From: Leishmania martiniquensis
Lineage: Eukaryota > Euglenozoa > Kinetoplastea > Trypanosomatida > Trypanosomatidae
Length of the DNA: 64,000 nt
NCBI RefSeq assembly: GCF_017916325.1
Contig: NC_090147.1
Coordinates: forward strand, 384,001-448,000
Direction of reading: 5' to 3'
The position numbers were made by a program, and so were the translations under genes. Under the pieces are notes generated by a model that did no database searches, was not told the DNA's origin, and saw only the letters and a list, made by a program, of their open reading frames with translations. This document shows positions 47,139 to 56,923 of the stretch, piece after piece; position 1 is the first letter of the stretch, and each line of letters starts with the position of its first letter.

Positions 47139-48020
47139 ATGGCCGGCATGATGCATATAGGAAGCCATGCTGATCGGCCCGCACGCAACGCGCTGCGTGT
47201 ATTGGTGCCTCTTTTTTCGAGCATCTTTTTTCTGTTGTACATTACGGACACGTTCAGCATCTTTGCTCGTGTGCAGGAGATTGTGCAGGCGGAGGAAACA
47301 TCGCTGCGCTCTGCGTCGGGCATATCTGAGTTCTGCCGGGAGCTGCAGAAGCTGGCTCAGCAGCAGTACTGGCAGGTGCTGCTCTTCATCACGTTGCTCT
47401 ATCTGACACTGCAGACGCTCTGCATTCCTGGCACAGTGGTGCTGAATGCCGCTGTGGGGGCCATCATGGGCACCTTGTCGGGTGTGCCGTACTGCACCCT
47501 GTTGGGAACTATGGGTGCCTTGTGTTGCTTCTTCCTTTCCCGCGCCGTGGGAACATCACTGGTCGAGGCTGCTGACGCGCGGTTGATGAAGGGAAGAGGT
47601 CTCACGAATATTCGTGCGCAGGTGTCCCACTACCGCGGTGAGCTGTTCGTCTATCTTATATTCCTGCGGTTGACACCCATTTTGCCGAACTGGCTGGTGA
47701 ACCTGGCCTCGCCCGTGATCGGGGTGCCCTTGCACACGTTTGCGGGAGCGACGATGCTGGGCATCGTTCCACAGACATACTTGACCGTGCGCTTCGGCTC
47801 GCTGGCGCACTCGGGAAAGCCTGGAGAGAAGAAGCGCATCGTCACGCCGTGGGATACGCTGCTCTTAGCTGTCACAGGCGTTGGCGTCCTCGTTGGATTC
47901 CGGCTGAAGAAGAAATTTTCGCAGGAGCGGAAAGATGGCTTCGGTGGCGGGGTGGCCGCAGGGAGGGTCTCCGTCAGCGCCGCTTCAGGCGGTGCCGTGT
48001 GTGTGCGGCCGCCAGTGTAA
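47139..48020 (+). CDS. TMEM41-like VTT-domain membrane protein (probable phospholipid scramblase)
   Basis: A 293-residue multi-pass protein. Hydrophobic segments lie near residues 20-42, 78-112, 113-140, 160-185, 190-215 and 235-255. The VTT (SNARE-associated/DedA) core is clear: CIPGTVVLNAAVGAIMG, GALCCFFLSRAVG, then FLRLTPILPNWLVNLASP and VPLHTFAGATMLGIVPQT. The FLR.TP.LPNW..N..SPV...PL pattern is the one seen in TMEM41A/B rather than VMP1 or bacterial DedA. Animal TMEM41B and VMP1 are ER phospholipid scramblases needed for autophagosome formation and lipid distribution. The N-terminus is cytosolic-type, without a cleavable signal; the tail is Lys/Arg-rich then Gly/Ala/Ser-rich. Start at 47139 is chosen because upstream in-frame codons are leader-like and the acceptor lies at 47105-47106. 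Function here is inferred. Confidence 0.92.
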   Translation: MAGMMHIGSHADRPARNALRVLVPLFSSIFFLLYITDTFSIFARVQEIVQAEETSLRSASGISEFCRELQKLAQQQYWQVLLFITLLYLTLQTLCIPGTVVLNAAVGAIMGTLSGVPYCTLLGTMGALCCFFLSRAVGTSLVEAADARLMKGRGLTNIRAQVSHYRGELFVYLIFLRLTPILPNWLVNLASPVIGVPLHTFAGATMLGIVPQTYLTVRFGSLAHSGKPGEKKRIVTPWDTLLLAVTGVGVLVGFRLKKKFSQERKDGFGGGVAAGRVSVSAASGGAVCVRPPV

Positions 48021-48656
48021 TACACCGCCAGCGCTGCAAATAAGGCAGTATCTGAAGTGCCGTTACTCTGAACTCTGTGCGCTTCTATTCCTGATCGACG
48101 GCCGCCGGCGAACACGCGCCTTCCGTGCGCATTTTTCTGAACTGCCCAAAGATCTCGTGGATAAGCGACCATACTGCGAACGCGTAGCACCCAAAGGCAC
48201 CCTCCCGTGCGCGGTGGAAGAAAAGGCGTCGAGCCGGCATGCAGCAGCACAACGATGCTCCCCCCCGACACACACACTCACCGCACAATAACAGAAACTC
48301 GAAAGAGAGCTTCCTCGGCGTCTCTCTCTCTCTCTCAAGGAGCGCCCCGGCTGCTGCAGCGTGCGGTTGTGAGGCACCCTCAAGCTGAAACTGAACCGCC
48401 GCTTCTTTGATGAGCGGCGTTCCCTTCGGCTCCCCCCACCCCCCTCTCCCGCTCTCTCCCGCTCCCTCCTATCAAAGGCCCGTTCCGCTCAACGCTGTCG
48501 CCATCTCCCCCGCTGTTGTCTTTTCCTCTTCGCTCTCTCGCCACGGCATTCCTCTGGCGAAGCCGCGGGGCAGCGAGGCGCCCACCACCTCCTCCTCTCT
48601 CTCTCCCGTGGCTGCCTTGCCATTCTGATAAGAAGTGCCTCAACGAAGATTGCAGA
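48021..48656. other. Short spacer between VTT and RING genes
   Basis: 0.64 kb, no supported gene. Contains the CT microsatellite and AG at 48321-48339 and further CT tracts at 48429-48470 and 48590-48607. Confidence 0.7.
48321..48339 (+). promoter_or_regulatory. Spliced-leader acceptor candidate for the RING gene
   Basis: TCTCTC repeat ending in CAAG with AG at 48338-48339, 317 nt before the ATG at 48657. Confidence 0.5.
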
Positions 48657-51305
48657 ATGCAGCCGGCCCTCCATGCCCCTCCCAGCTCGAAGCGCACCCT
48701 TTTTAATCGAATGATGGCGGCCCGGCGGACCGGCGGCGTTGATCCAGGCACCGCTGGAGGCATCCGGATCATCGAGAACTCAAGGTCATGCCCTCCGCTG
48801 CCCGTCATTCGCCCGCCGCAGGACACAGCAACCTCTTCGCCTGTCGTCTCCTCTGTCTCCCATTCGAGCGCGGCGAGGCACTCATCTGACGTGGCCGTGC
48901 CCCAGCGGCCGAAGAAAGCTTCGTCTTCGGCGCCGTACGTCATCACGGATAAGACTCCGCGTGCAGAGCTGCTCGCCATCATCGTGCAGCTGCAGGAGGA
49001 ACTGACGCAGCGCACAGACAGCGTGAATGCAATTCAGCGAAACTTTGAGCGCCTCAGCTCCATGCACTACGCGGAGCAGCTCGAGCTTCAGCGCCTGCGC
49101 TTGGGCGAGAAGGCGCGGCTCCAAGCGAAGCCCGACTGCAGCGACGCCGCGCTGCGGCAGCGGGAGAGAGCTTTGGCCGAAATGGGACAGAGCGTGGGGG
49201 AGCAGCAGGGCAAAATCGCTCAGCTGGAAGAGCAGCTGGCGGCATCGAGGTCGTCTTGTGAGCTTCAGAAACTAGTGATGCAGCTGATCGCGTCACACGC
49301 AGAGGGCTTTCGCGAGGTTTTACACGAGGAGGCGGCGGCCTTCTTACAGCTTCACACGTCTTCTGTGATCGAGCGTGCCGCCATAGGTGCTCAGCACGCA
49401 GGCGCGCAGCAGCAGCTGCTATGCAAAGGCGTCGCACAGCTCCTGGCAGATCACCACGCGCAGATGGTGCCGCATTCGATGAGAGGAGTTGCCGCTGACA
49501 CGTGGCGGCAGCTGGAGGAGCCAGGGAAGGCGTCGGCGACCACCATACTTGAGCTGGTGCGTCAGTGCCTTTGCGAGACAGCAGAGGCGGTGCGCCATCA
49601 TGCTGCGGCTGCGCATGCAGCGGATCTGCAACGCGCGCTTGCAGAGGTCCTAAGTCAACGCCAGCAAGAGGAAGGACAGCGTGCGGTTAGGGAAACACTC
49701 TGCCTTCGACTGCTTGCGACGGAGGAGGAGGAGCGGAGAGTCCGTCGTGAGCTTCTCTACGGCGAGCTGCAGGCGCGTGCTGCTGCTGAGCAAGCCTTTG
49801 ACGAGGTGCGCCTGCTGAGGGAGAGGGCTGAATCAGCGGCGGCGGCCACCCATTTGTTGCGAGAGGCGACGACGGCTCTGCTCACGTGTCGCGTTTCGGA
49901 ATGGTGCGCCGCGGCAGAGGGCCGACTCGTCGACTTCGAGCGCTCCGTTGAGTCTTTCGTGAAGGAAACATCATGGGTGCTCGACAAGCAGTGGCAGGAG
50001 GCGCTTCTGGGAGAGCATAGACAGCTCCAGAGCCTGTATGAGACGCAGGTGCAGGCCATGCATGCGGAGTGGCGAGGACAGATCGAAGTCATTCAGCGGA
50101 CCTATGCGATGCAGTTGGCGCAAGCACGAAGCGATCTCTCGGCTCAGATGCAGACTGCTGAGGACCGTCGCGCTGCAGCGGAGCGGCTCAGTAGAACCAT
50201 GGAGGACGCTCTTATTCAACTGAAGTGCGAGAACGCTGCGGAGGTACGGGCGGTTGAGGCGCACTGGCAGTCTGCCTTATCCGACGCGTTGCGCGATTGC
50301 GAGCAGCGTTGGACGACAATGCTGGAAGAGTGTCAAGAGCGGCTGAGCGCCTGTAGCAGAGCCATGCTGCACCTGCTGCTCAATCAGCTGCGCATCCGTA
50401 GCCGCTGTGTGTATCAAGAACAAGAAGAGCGTGCGGCTTTGTGCCGCCTGCACGGGAGGCAGGAGGCGCGCCAACTTCGCGACGAGCAGGCTGCCACCAC
50501 GCAGCATCGTGTGATAGCTGCGGTTCTGCTAGAGCGTGCAGAGCACCAGACGCAGGATGAGGCCGCAAGTCGCGCTCTGCTGTGCGCATCCGCGTCCGCG
50601 GACTGGGCGGCACTCGTTGAAAGAGAGAGAGCGCACAAGGCGCAGGTTCACCACGCCCTATCTCTTGCTGCTGCGGCTTCCAGGTTGGAAGAGGTGCGCG
50701 CAGAGGCAGCCGGGTGCGACGACAAATGGCGGGAGTGCGCCGATCAGCTGCAGGAAAATCTGCGAGAAGAAGAACAAGCGCGTTTAGCGGCGGTCGCTCG
50801 CGCCTCCGATGCCACTTTGGCGGTGCAGGAGGCGCATGCCGCACTCGAGAGACTTAGTCAAGATTTTGCCGAATACAGGTGTAGTGTGAACGCTGCAGCG
50901 CAGCGCATCGAGTTGGCTGAGAGTGCCACTGAGAGCACGTGCTCTTGCACCCTATGCCTGAGGCTGTATTGCCAGCCCCTTGCCTGTGTTCCATGCGGGC
51001 ACATATACTGCGCACAGTGTCTCTTGCGGCACCCACGGAATCGGTCGCTGTGTAGTATCACATCGTCGCTCACCTCTGCTGTGTCTGCCTCGGGTGGTGA
51101 GAGCGGGGCAGCAGACGCGAGGGGTGGAATAGAGGTGGCCCAGTGGTTACATAGCAAGTCCGATCCGCACGCGAGCCTCTTCTGCCCTGAGTGCGCGTCT
51201 GCGAGTGTGCGGACGGTCGTGGAGCTGCGGGCTCTCGGCGAGCTGGCGGCGAAGTACGACTATAAGAAGCGTAGCCTTGCACTCCTTTTGGCTGGGCTGC
51301 GGTGA
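48657..51305 (+). CDS. Long coiled-coil protein with C-terminal RING finger (putative E3 ubiquitin ligase)
   Basis: An 882-residue protein. After about 90 disordered residues, roughly 95-760 is Glu/Gln/Arg/Ala-rich with heptad character (for example AELLAIIVQLQEELTQR and RALAEMGQSVGEQQGK), a long interrupted coiled coil. The C-terminus holds a C3HC4-type RING: C764-T-L-C767, C780-G-H782-I-Y-C785-A-Q-C788, and C843-P-E-C846. Between C788 and C843 are 54 residues of mostly Ser/Gly sequence, far longer than the usual loop, so the last zinc ligands come late. RING proteins recruit E2 enzymes for ubiquitin transfer; the coiled coil would give dimerisation or localisation, as in TRIM or Bre1-like ligases, though no specific family matches. 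Start at 48657 is the first ATG of the frame. Confidence 0.88.
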   Translation: MQPALHAPPSSKRTLFNRMMAARRTGGVDPGTAGGIRIIENSRSCPPLPVIRPPQDTATSSPVVSSVSHSSAARHSSDVAVPQRPKKASSSAPYVITDKTPRAELLAIIVQLQEELTQRTDSVNAIQRNFERLSSMHYAEQLELQRLRLGEKARLQAKPDCSDAALRQRERALAEMGQSVGEQQGKIAQLEEQLAASRSSCELQKLVMQLIASHAEGFREVLHEEAAAFLQLHTSSVIERAAIGAQHAGAQQQLLCKGVAQLLADHHAQMVPHSMRGVAADTWRQLEEPGKASATTILELVRQCLCETAEAVRHHAAAAHAADLQRALAEVLSQRQQEEGQRAVRETLCLRLLATEEEERRVRRELLYGELQARAAAEQAFDEVRLLRERAESAAAATHLLREATTALLTCRVSEWCAAAEGRLVDFERSVESFVKETSWVLDKQWQEALLGEHRQLQSLYETQVQAMHAEWRGQIEVIQRTYAMQLAQARSDLSAQMQTAEDRRAAAERLSRTMEDALIQLKCENAAEVRAVEAHWQSALSDALRDCEQRWTTMLEECQERLSACSRAMLHLLLNQLRIRSRCVYQEQEERAALCRLHGRQEARQLRDEQAATTQHRVIAAVLLERAEHQTQDEAASRALLCASASADWAALVERERAHKAQVHHALSLAAAASRLEEVRAEAAGCDDKWRECADQLQENLREEEQARLAAVARASDATLAVQEAHAALERLSQDFAEYRCSVNAAAQRIELAESATESTCSCTLCLRLYCQPLACVPCGHIYCAQCLLRHPRNRSLCSITSSLTSAVSASGGESGAADARGGIEVAQWLHSKSDPHASLFCPECASASVRTVVELRALGELAAKYDYKKRSLALLLAGLR

Positions 51306-51326
51306 TCGCGAATTCGCTTCCAACAC

Positions 51327-51349
51327 GCACACACACACACACACACACA
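51327..51349. repeat. CA dinucleotide microsatellite
   Basis: Eleven or so uninterrupted CA units just after the stop of the RING gene. Confidence 0.9.
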
Positions 51350-52700
51350 AAGAAAAGAATTTGCTGCATGATGAGGAGAGCAGCGCGCGCTCTGCGCAGA
51401 TGTGAGCCTTTCGTTTGGTGAGCGGTAGGGGGACATGTATGCAACTCTTCACCCTCCCTCACGCTTTGCGTGGCACCGAGCTGACTGCTATGGCTGTGGC
51501 CTCCGAGGACGCTGCGGATACCGCACCTGCTGCGCCGCTGCGTTGCTTCAAGAAGGAAGCGCAGATGAGCACGGGAGAGAGGACACCGGGAAGAAGAGGG
51601 GACGCAAAGCAGCGCGCTCGCCGAGCGGTGCTGCAGCCAAATTCTGCACTGGATGGGGCGTGGGGAGGGTTGAGGGGGAGGGGGAAGGCTAGCAGAAACC
51701 GCTGAAAGTAGTCTGTGTGGGTGCCGCCACGGCTGCGTGCGCATCTCGACTGAGCTCCGCACAAAAAGAAATCACGCCTACGGGAGAACTGTGCACTGTC
51801 AACGTTGCGCCTGCCCTCTTTTTGCATCTCGTCACTTCTTTCTCTCTATCGGCTGCGTGCGCAGTCGATTGCGCGCCTCCCTGAAGCACAGCTGGTCAGT
51901 ACCGCCGACTTCCGCCGCCTCCCTCTCCACCCCCTCCCCCCATTGGTCCTGCAGTCGCTTCCTAAACCAGCGGCTACATGTGCGGACATGCTGTGTCCGC
52001 TGAGCTCCTGCCCTCAGCACTCCTCAGCTGTCGAAGCATTTCTATGGAGAGCAGTTTTTGTCAAGTCCTTTAGTAGTCGCTGCTCGTCTCTCTTTCCTCT
52101 CCCCTCTGCTATCTGCTTCACTCTCTTCTCCTCCTCCGGTGCCGATGTGCCCCCTCCCCCAAGTAGCGCCCGCGCCCGCGGACATATTGAGAGGGCACGC
52201 GGACGCTGCCGGAGCGGTGGGGCGATTTTATTCAGTCATGCGTATCTGAGAACGAAACGCGTTTATTTCGCCCGCCGTCTCCATTGCACCGCTTGCACGT
52301 AAAACGGATTTTCGGCTGATCACATTTTTTTTGGCCGCCTCAGGCTGCAAGCAGGTCGCGACCGGCATCACGTCGGCGGCACGAGGCGGCATCGCATCCT
52401 CGCCTCTATCACCGCTCCCCTCTCCCTTCCCCTTCTTCGCTTTGTTGTAGACATCGACGGGCTGAGTTGAGCCCCGTTGACAGACTGCCTTTCTCTCACC
52501 GCGCGTTTTTCGCTCATCTTGTCGCGCTCCTCTCACTGCGGTTGCGCTGGACTCTCTAGATGGGACGCGGAACGAGTCGCTGCGGGACGTCATAGCAGTC
52601 GCACCTCTCCTCTCGCGTACAGCTTGAGTGGCGCAATCTTTCCCATCGTCGCTGTGACGGGTGCGCGCTTGCATCTTCAGTCTACACTTGCAACAGCCCC

Positions 52701-52732
52701 CCTCCGTTGCTGCTGCTCGCCGCCGTCTTCAG
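52701..52732 (+). promoter_or_regulatory. Possible spliced-leader acceptor for the aminopeptidase gene
   Basis: Pyrimidine-rich stretch ending in CGTCTTCAG, AG at 52731-52732, 208 nt before the ATG. A later AG after TCTTTTCA at 52869-52870 is an alternative. Confidence 0.4.
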
Positions 52733-52939
52733 GCCCCTATTCCTTTACCCTTTCCTGTCGTGCATCGCTGCGTTGCTTTTTGTCGAGGTGCTTAGGGTGC
52801 ATGTCGAGATCGGGCCGCACACAGGGGGTCGAGAACATCTGAGCACGTGCGCTGCTTCTGTCTTTTCAAGAGCAGCTCTGCCGCCCACGTGGCAGCCGCT
52901 GTCGCAGATTGCTCTCCCCCTCTTGTGGCACCATCACGA

Positions 52940-55900
52940 ATGGCGGACCTTTCCCTCTCTGCGTCCCCGCCGCCTGTACCGCGGCCGGTGCTTGAGGCAC
53001 TGCTATCACCAACATTCCGAATGCCGCCTCAGGTACGGCCGCAGCATTATGCCATTGAGTTTCAGCCTGACGCACACCGCCACACGTTTGCCGGCTCGGC
53101 GTACATAACGTTGCGCGTAGAGGAGACGTCTGCCTCTCCTATTCGCCACCTCATCCTTCACGCACTTGATCTTCACATCGACGTATCATCGATACGCATC
53201 TTTATTCCCTCCGAACCTTCCAGTACCGTTGGAGGTGGTCCCCAGCCGGCTCACCCGAGTCACCACCTTAGCGACGAGGTCGCGCGCCGTCGACCGTTCA
53301 GCACAGAGGGCGGCAGCTATATGGAATGCCAAGGGCTGCACAGGAGCGAGGTCAGTGAGACGCTGCTGGTCGTCTTCGACGCACCTTTGCCCAGAGACGT
53401 GGGCGAAATCTTTGTGCTTATCATCGAGCGTTTTGACGGGCTCATCACATCACCGACGGAAATGGAGGGGCTCTTCCATTCCAACTCGGCTGACGCTACC
53501 GTGCTGAGCACGCACCTCGAGCCGACTGGAGCGCGCCGGCTCTTCCCTTGCTTTGATGAGCCAGGGATTCAAGCGACCTTTCAGCTCTCTGTCATCGCCG
53601 CGGCGGCGCACACGGTGCTCTCCAACACAGAAGTCGAGGCGGACATCACCTTGCCGGAGCTGCCATACCTTGTGCAGGCGCGACAGGGCACCGGCGAGGA
53701 CGCAAACAGCCCGCGCGGGGGGGAGCTGACGTTGTGGGCGCGCGCTTCAACATTGCCGCAGTTGACGCCTGCCGCGACACCATGGCATTGCGTGCGCTTC
53801 CACATCACCCCACTGCTTCACACCTGCATCGTTGGCTTTCACGTCGGTCGCTTTGCTCTTCTCGAGCAGTGCTCGCGAAATTCAGGTGTGCTGTGTCGTG
53901 TGGTGCTGCCTCACACCGAGGCGATCGGCAGCGGCAGTTTTGTGCTCGACTTGGCCACGAAAGCCGTCGATTTTTTCGAAGATTTCTTCGATGTGCGGCT
54001 GCCGCTGACGAAACTGGATGTGGTCGGGGTGGAGACGCTTGGCGTGCTTGGCATGGAGAACTGGGGCATGATCAACCTCCTCACGGATTACCTCGTAGTG
54101 GCGGAGACGACGCCGCTGGAGCGCCGCCAGCGCGTGGCGCGGCTCATCGGTCACGAGATTTGCCATCAATGGTTTGGCGACTGGGTCTCCATCGAGTGGT
54201 GGAACTGCCTGTGGCTGAAGGAGGGCATGTGCCGCTACCTCGAATACTTCTTCGTGAACGCCGTGTTCCCTGGATGGGGGCTGTGGAATGAATTCCTGTG
54301 CAACATCATGAATAGCGCGCTGCTCGCCGACGCAGACCCGCGCGAGACGCACCCGGTCGACTGCTGCAACTCGGCGCCGCGGCGTATCTACGACTCCTTC
54401 GACGCGATTAGCTATGGCAAAGGCGCTTGCGTGCTGCGGATGCTCTTCAGCATCATCGGCGTGGAGTGGCTCAAGCGTGCGACGCATCTGCTGATGGTGC
54501 GCTTCGCCGGCCGCGCGATCAACGCCAAGGACCTCGGTAGCTGCATCGTTGACACAGAGGAGGAGCACCGCAGCGACGAGGAGCAGTTGCGACACGTGAG
54601 ATTGATTCATGCTTGCCTTCGCATGGTGGAGGTGATAAGCCACCCCTATCTCTACATTCATCATAGGCCAGGCGAGTCCTACACGATCACTCAGTATATG
54701 CCCCCGAGCAAGCAATGCGGCCTCCTCGTCGAGTACCTTCAGCAGCAGCGCAGTAAGGCCAGCGTACCAGTGATCGATCTCTTGTCCGCTCCCGCCCGTG
54801 CGTCGTTTGAGTGGACGCCGGAGACTGTGCTCCGTCGTGTCACCGCGTCCTTCTCGATTCCGCTGCGAGCGATTCAGTGGACTCCAGGCGGCTGCAGTAA
54901 TGCGCATCTCATCTTCCTTGAGGAAACAGAGCACCACTTTGCTTGCCCCGCATATGCGTCTACACCACTGGCCACGGAAGGTAGCCTTCTCACGCCTTTT
55001 CGTCACACTGGTACTGGGACTGAAGCAGCCACACGGGCGGTGGCCTCTTCCTCCCCTACTCCGCAGATCCCCTCGGAGTCGACACCCTTTGGGGCTACGA
55101 GCGACACATGGTACTTCAACCAGGGCGGCAGCGGTTTCTTCCAGTGCGACTATGACGCAACGACGTGGCGCTGCCTCTTCGAGCACGTCGCCGCCTTTTC
55201 AGAGGCGGACCGGGTAATGATCACGATGCACTTTATTAATCATGCCAAGGCGCAGATCGGCCACCAGCCCGGCGACACCGGTGATCGCTGCACTCTGTTC
55301 TTGGAGTGGCTGCTGCGCCTCACCGGCACGCCGAGCGCCATGAACTCGTTCTTGTGGGAGCTTGTCACCAACGCGCTCACGACACTGGTCCAGCTGGTGC
55401 AGGGGCGTGACTGCCACTCGCTGATGAAGGTGTTTGCGAGCGGTCTCTACGCACCCCTGCGGCAGAGCTGCGCGCTGTCGTTCTTCGCCGAGGAGGAGAC
55501 GGTGTCCTTCCAGAGCACCGTCCACCTCTCCCGCCAGCTCGTGCTCCGCATTCTGCAACTTCTCTCTCTCTGCGACAGCCCGGCGGTGATGGTGGAGGCA
55601 GAGGAGATGGCGCAGCGGTCGATGATGGCGTTGCTGGCATCCGGCGACTCGCCCCTCAACACAACCAACACCCTCGCCAGCACCGCCGGGAGCGCGGTGA
55701 GCGGCAGCGTCGCAGAGCATGTCATTGTGAGCATGCCGAGTGGCATAGGTCAGCCCTCTGACTCAGGTGTGAGAACCGTACCCCCGCTCTCTGCGGATAT
55801 TCCTGCCATGCAAGGTAGCGGCGAGCTTCTGTCGACAACGTCGACGCCGGCCGAGGCGGTGCTGCTCGGAGGCGCTGCGCACTCCTACTCATGCGGCTCT

Positions 55901-56923
55901 GTGGCGATCACCACATCGCTTGCGAAGGAGCAGAATACATCTAAATCATTGATTTGGGGAAACGCTGCCCCCACGCAGCCCCACTCCGGGCGACTGCACT
56001 CGTCTTTCTCGCCGACCGAGTGTGGCAGCGACGGCAGTCATCTGCTCACCACTTCCCACGGCGACCCTGCGAGTGGCGGGAGGGAGCGATCCGGAGTGCA
56101 GAGCGCGCGTGTGCAAAGCTACCCGTCCCGAGGTGCCAGCAAGTTCAACGTCGACGACCTAACGCACATTCAAGCCGGCTCGATTGCGCTGTCGCACCTG
56201 GTCGCTCAGGGCCGACTTGATTACTGGATGGCGGCCGCAGCTGTCGCGGTAGAGCTCCTGCGACTGGACCGCAAGGAGCTGCTGCTTGCGGGTGGGGCGC
56301 CGGCGCCGGTGCCACAATTGACAAATTTAAGCCCCAAGCAGCGGCGCAGCGTCTTGCGGCTCGTTCTTCCCGCTGTTTTCACGCTCGACCAGCGGCCGGC
56401 CTTCCCGCTCATGGCCAAAGTGTTTCACGCCGTACCGCTCATCGAGTCAGCGGCCGTTATGAGGCTCTTTCACAACTCGCTCTTCGTGGCCCATTTGCTG
56501 TCAACTTGGCGTCTGACGGCGGACCGTCGCGCGCTCGAACTGCTGCTTCGCTATGGGGCTGAGGCGTGCGGAAACGGCTACACTGTTGCACAGCTGAAGA
56601 TGCTGGCGCAGGCGGACTCGACCGGGCACACCGCTCCCCGCACCGCGAGCGTGGAGCAGTACAAACGCGCAGAGTTTGCCGAGTGCCCACACCTAAATGG
56701 CTCATCTCCCTCCGAAGCGTTTTTCGAGTCCGTCTCGCCCTTCTCCTCGAGCTGCACACCTGCATCAGAGCGAAGCGCACTGCGCGCGCGAAATCCTGCG
56801 ATAGCGGCGGCGCTGGATTGCATGGAGTCGAACTGCGTGTGGATGGACTACTGCTGCAGCCACTACGATCAGTTTCTGCGCGAGCAGCTGCATGGCAAGG
56901 CGTTGCAGCCGGTGAGCCATTGA
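52940..56923 (+). CDS. M1-family zinc aminopeptidase (puromycin-sensitive aminopeptidase-like, oversized)
   Basis: A 1327-residue metallopeptidase that would remove N-terminal residues from peptides. The N-terminal beta domain begins near residue 33 (VRPQHYAIEF). The exopeptidase motif reads L370-G-M-E-N374, a change from the usual GAMEN. The zinc site is complete: H405-E406-I-C-H409, eighteen residues, then E428 (KEG). The catalytic Tyr is Y492 in AISYGKGA. The C-terminal helical (ERAP1-like) region follows. Typical members have about 850-900 residues. The excess is explained by Ser/Thr-rich inserts at about 680-727 and 905-1066, plus further C-terminal insertions. No signal peptide or membrane anchor, so it is probably cytosolic. 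Start at 52940 is the first ATG of the frame. The active site looks functional; the G-to-L change could alter recognition of the substrate N-terminus. Confidence 0.93.
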   Translation: MADLSLSASPPPVPRPVLEALLSPTFRMPPQVRPQHYAIEFQPDAHRHTFAGSAYITLRVEETSASPIRHLILHALDLHIDVSSIRIFIPSEPSSTVGGGPQPAHPSHHLSDEVARRRPFSTEGGSYMECQGLHRSEVSETLLVVFDAPLPRDVGEIFVLIIERFDGLITSPTEMEGLFHSNSADATVLSTHLEPTGARRLFPCFDEPGIQATFQLSVIAAAAHTVLSNTEVEADITLPELPYLVQARQGTGEDANSPRGGELTLWARASTLPQLTPAATPWHCVRFHITPLLHTCIVGFHVGRFALLEQCSRNSGVLCRVVLPHTEAIGSGSFVLDLATKAVDFFEDFFDVRLPLTKLDVVGVETLGVLGMENWGMINLLTDYLVVAETTPLERRQRVARLIGHEICHQWFGDWVSIEWWNCLWLKEGMCRYLEYFFVNAVFPGWGLWNEFLCNIMNSALLADADPRETHPVDCCNSAPRRIYDSFDAISYGKGACVLRMLFSIIGVEWLKRATHLLMVRFAGRAINAKDLGSCIVDTEEEHRSDEEQLRHVRLIHACLRMVEVISHPYLYIHHRPGESYTITQYMPPSKQCGLLVEYLQQQRSKASVPVIDLLSAPARASFEWTPETVLRRVTASFSIPLRAIQWTPGGCSNAHLIFLEETEHHFACPAYASTPLATEGSLLTPFRHTGTGTEAATRAVASSSPTPQIPSESTPFGATSDTWYFNQGGSGFFQCDYDATTWRCLFEHVAAFSEADRVMITMHFINHAKAQIGHQPGDTGDRCTLFLEWLLRLTGTPSAMNSFLWELVTNALTTLVQLVQGRDCHSLMKVFASGLYAPLRQSCALSFFAEEETVSFQSTVHLSRQLVLRILQLLSLCDSPAVMVEAEEMAQRSMMALLASGDSPLNTTNTLASTAGSAVSGSVAEHVIVSMPSGIGQPSDSGVRTVPPLSADIPAMQGSGELLSTTSTPAEAVLLGGAAHSYSCGSVAITTSLAKEQNTSKSLIWGNAAPTQPHSGRLHSSFSPTECGSDGSHLLTTSHGDPASGGRERSGVQSARVQSYPSRGASKFNVDDLTHIQAGSIALSHLVAQGRLDYWMAAAAVAVELLRLDRKELLLAGGAPAPVPQLTNLSPKQRRSVLRLVLPAVFTLDQRPAFPLMAKVFHAVPLIESAAVMRLFHNSLFVAHLLSTWRLTADRRALELLLRYGAEACGNGYTVAQLKMLAQADSTGHTAPRTASVEQYKRAEFAECPHLNGSSPSEAFFESVSPFSSSCTPASERSALRARNPAIAAALDCMESNCVWMDYCCSHYDQFLREQLHGKALQPVSH

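Larger units (their letters stand above)
51306..52939. other. Spacer upstream of the aminopeptidase gene
   Basis: 1.63 kb with no supported gene. It begins with a CA repeat at 51327-51349, then G-rich sequence around 51655-51690, CT-rich stretches at 51915-51945 and 52085-52165, and pyrimidine-biased sequence from 52690. Confidence 0.7.

Noticed and set aside
53882..55186. Long minus-strand frame of 434 codons inside the aminopeptidase gene
   Set aside because: It mirrors the coding frame of a clear M1 peptidase; GC-rich third positions keep antisense frames open. Its product has no domain, and all recognisable genes are on the + strand.
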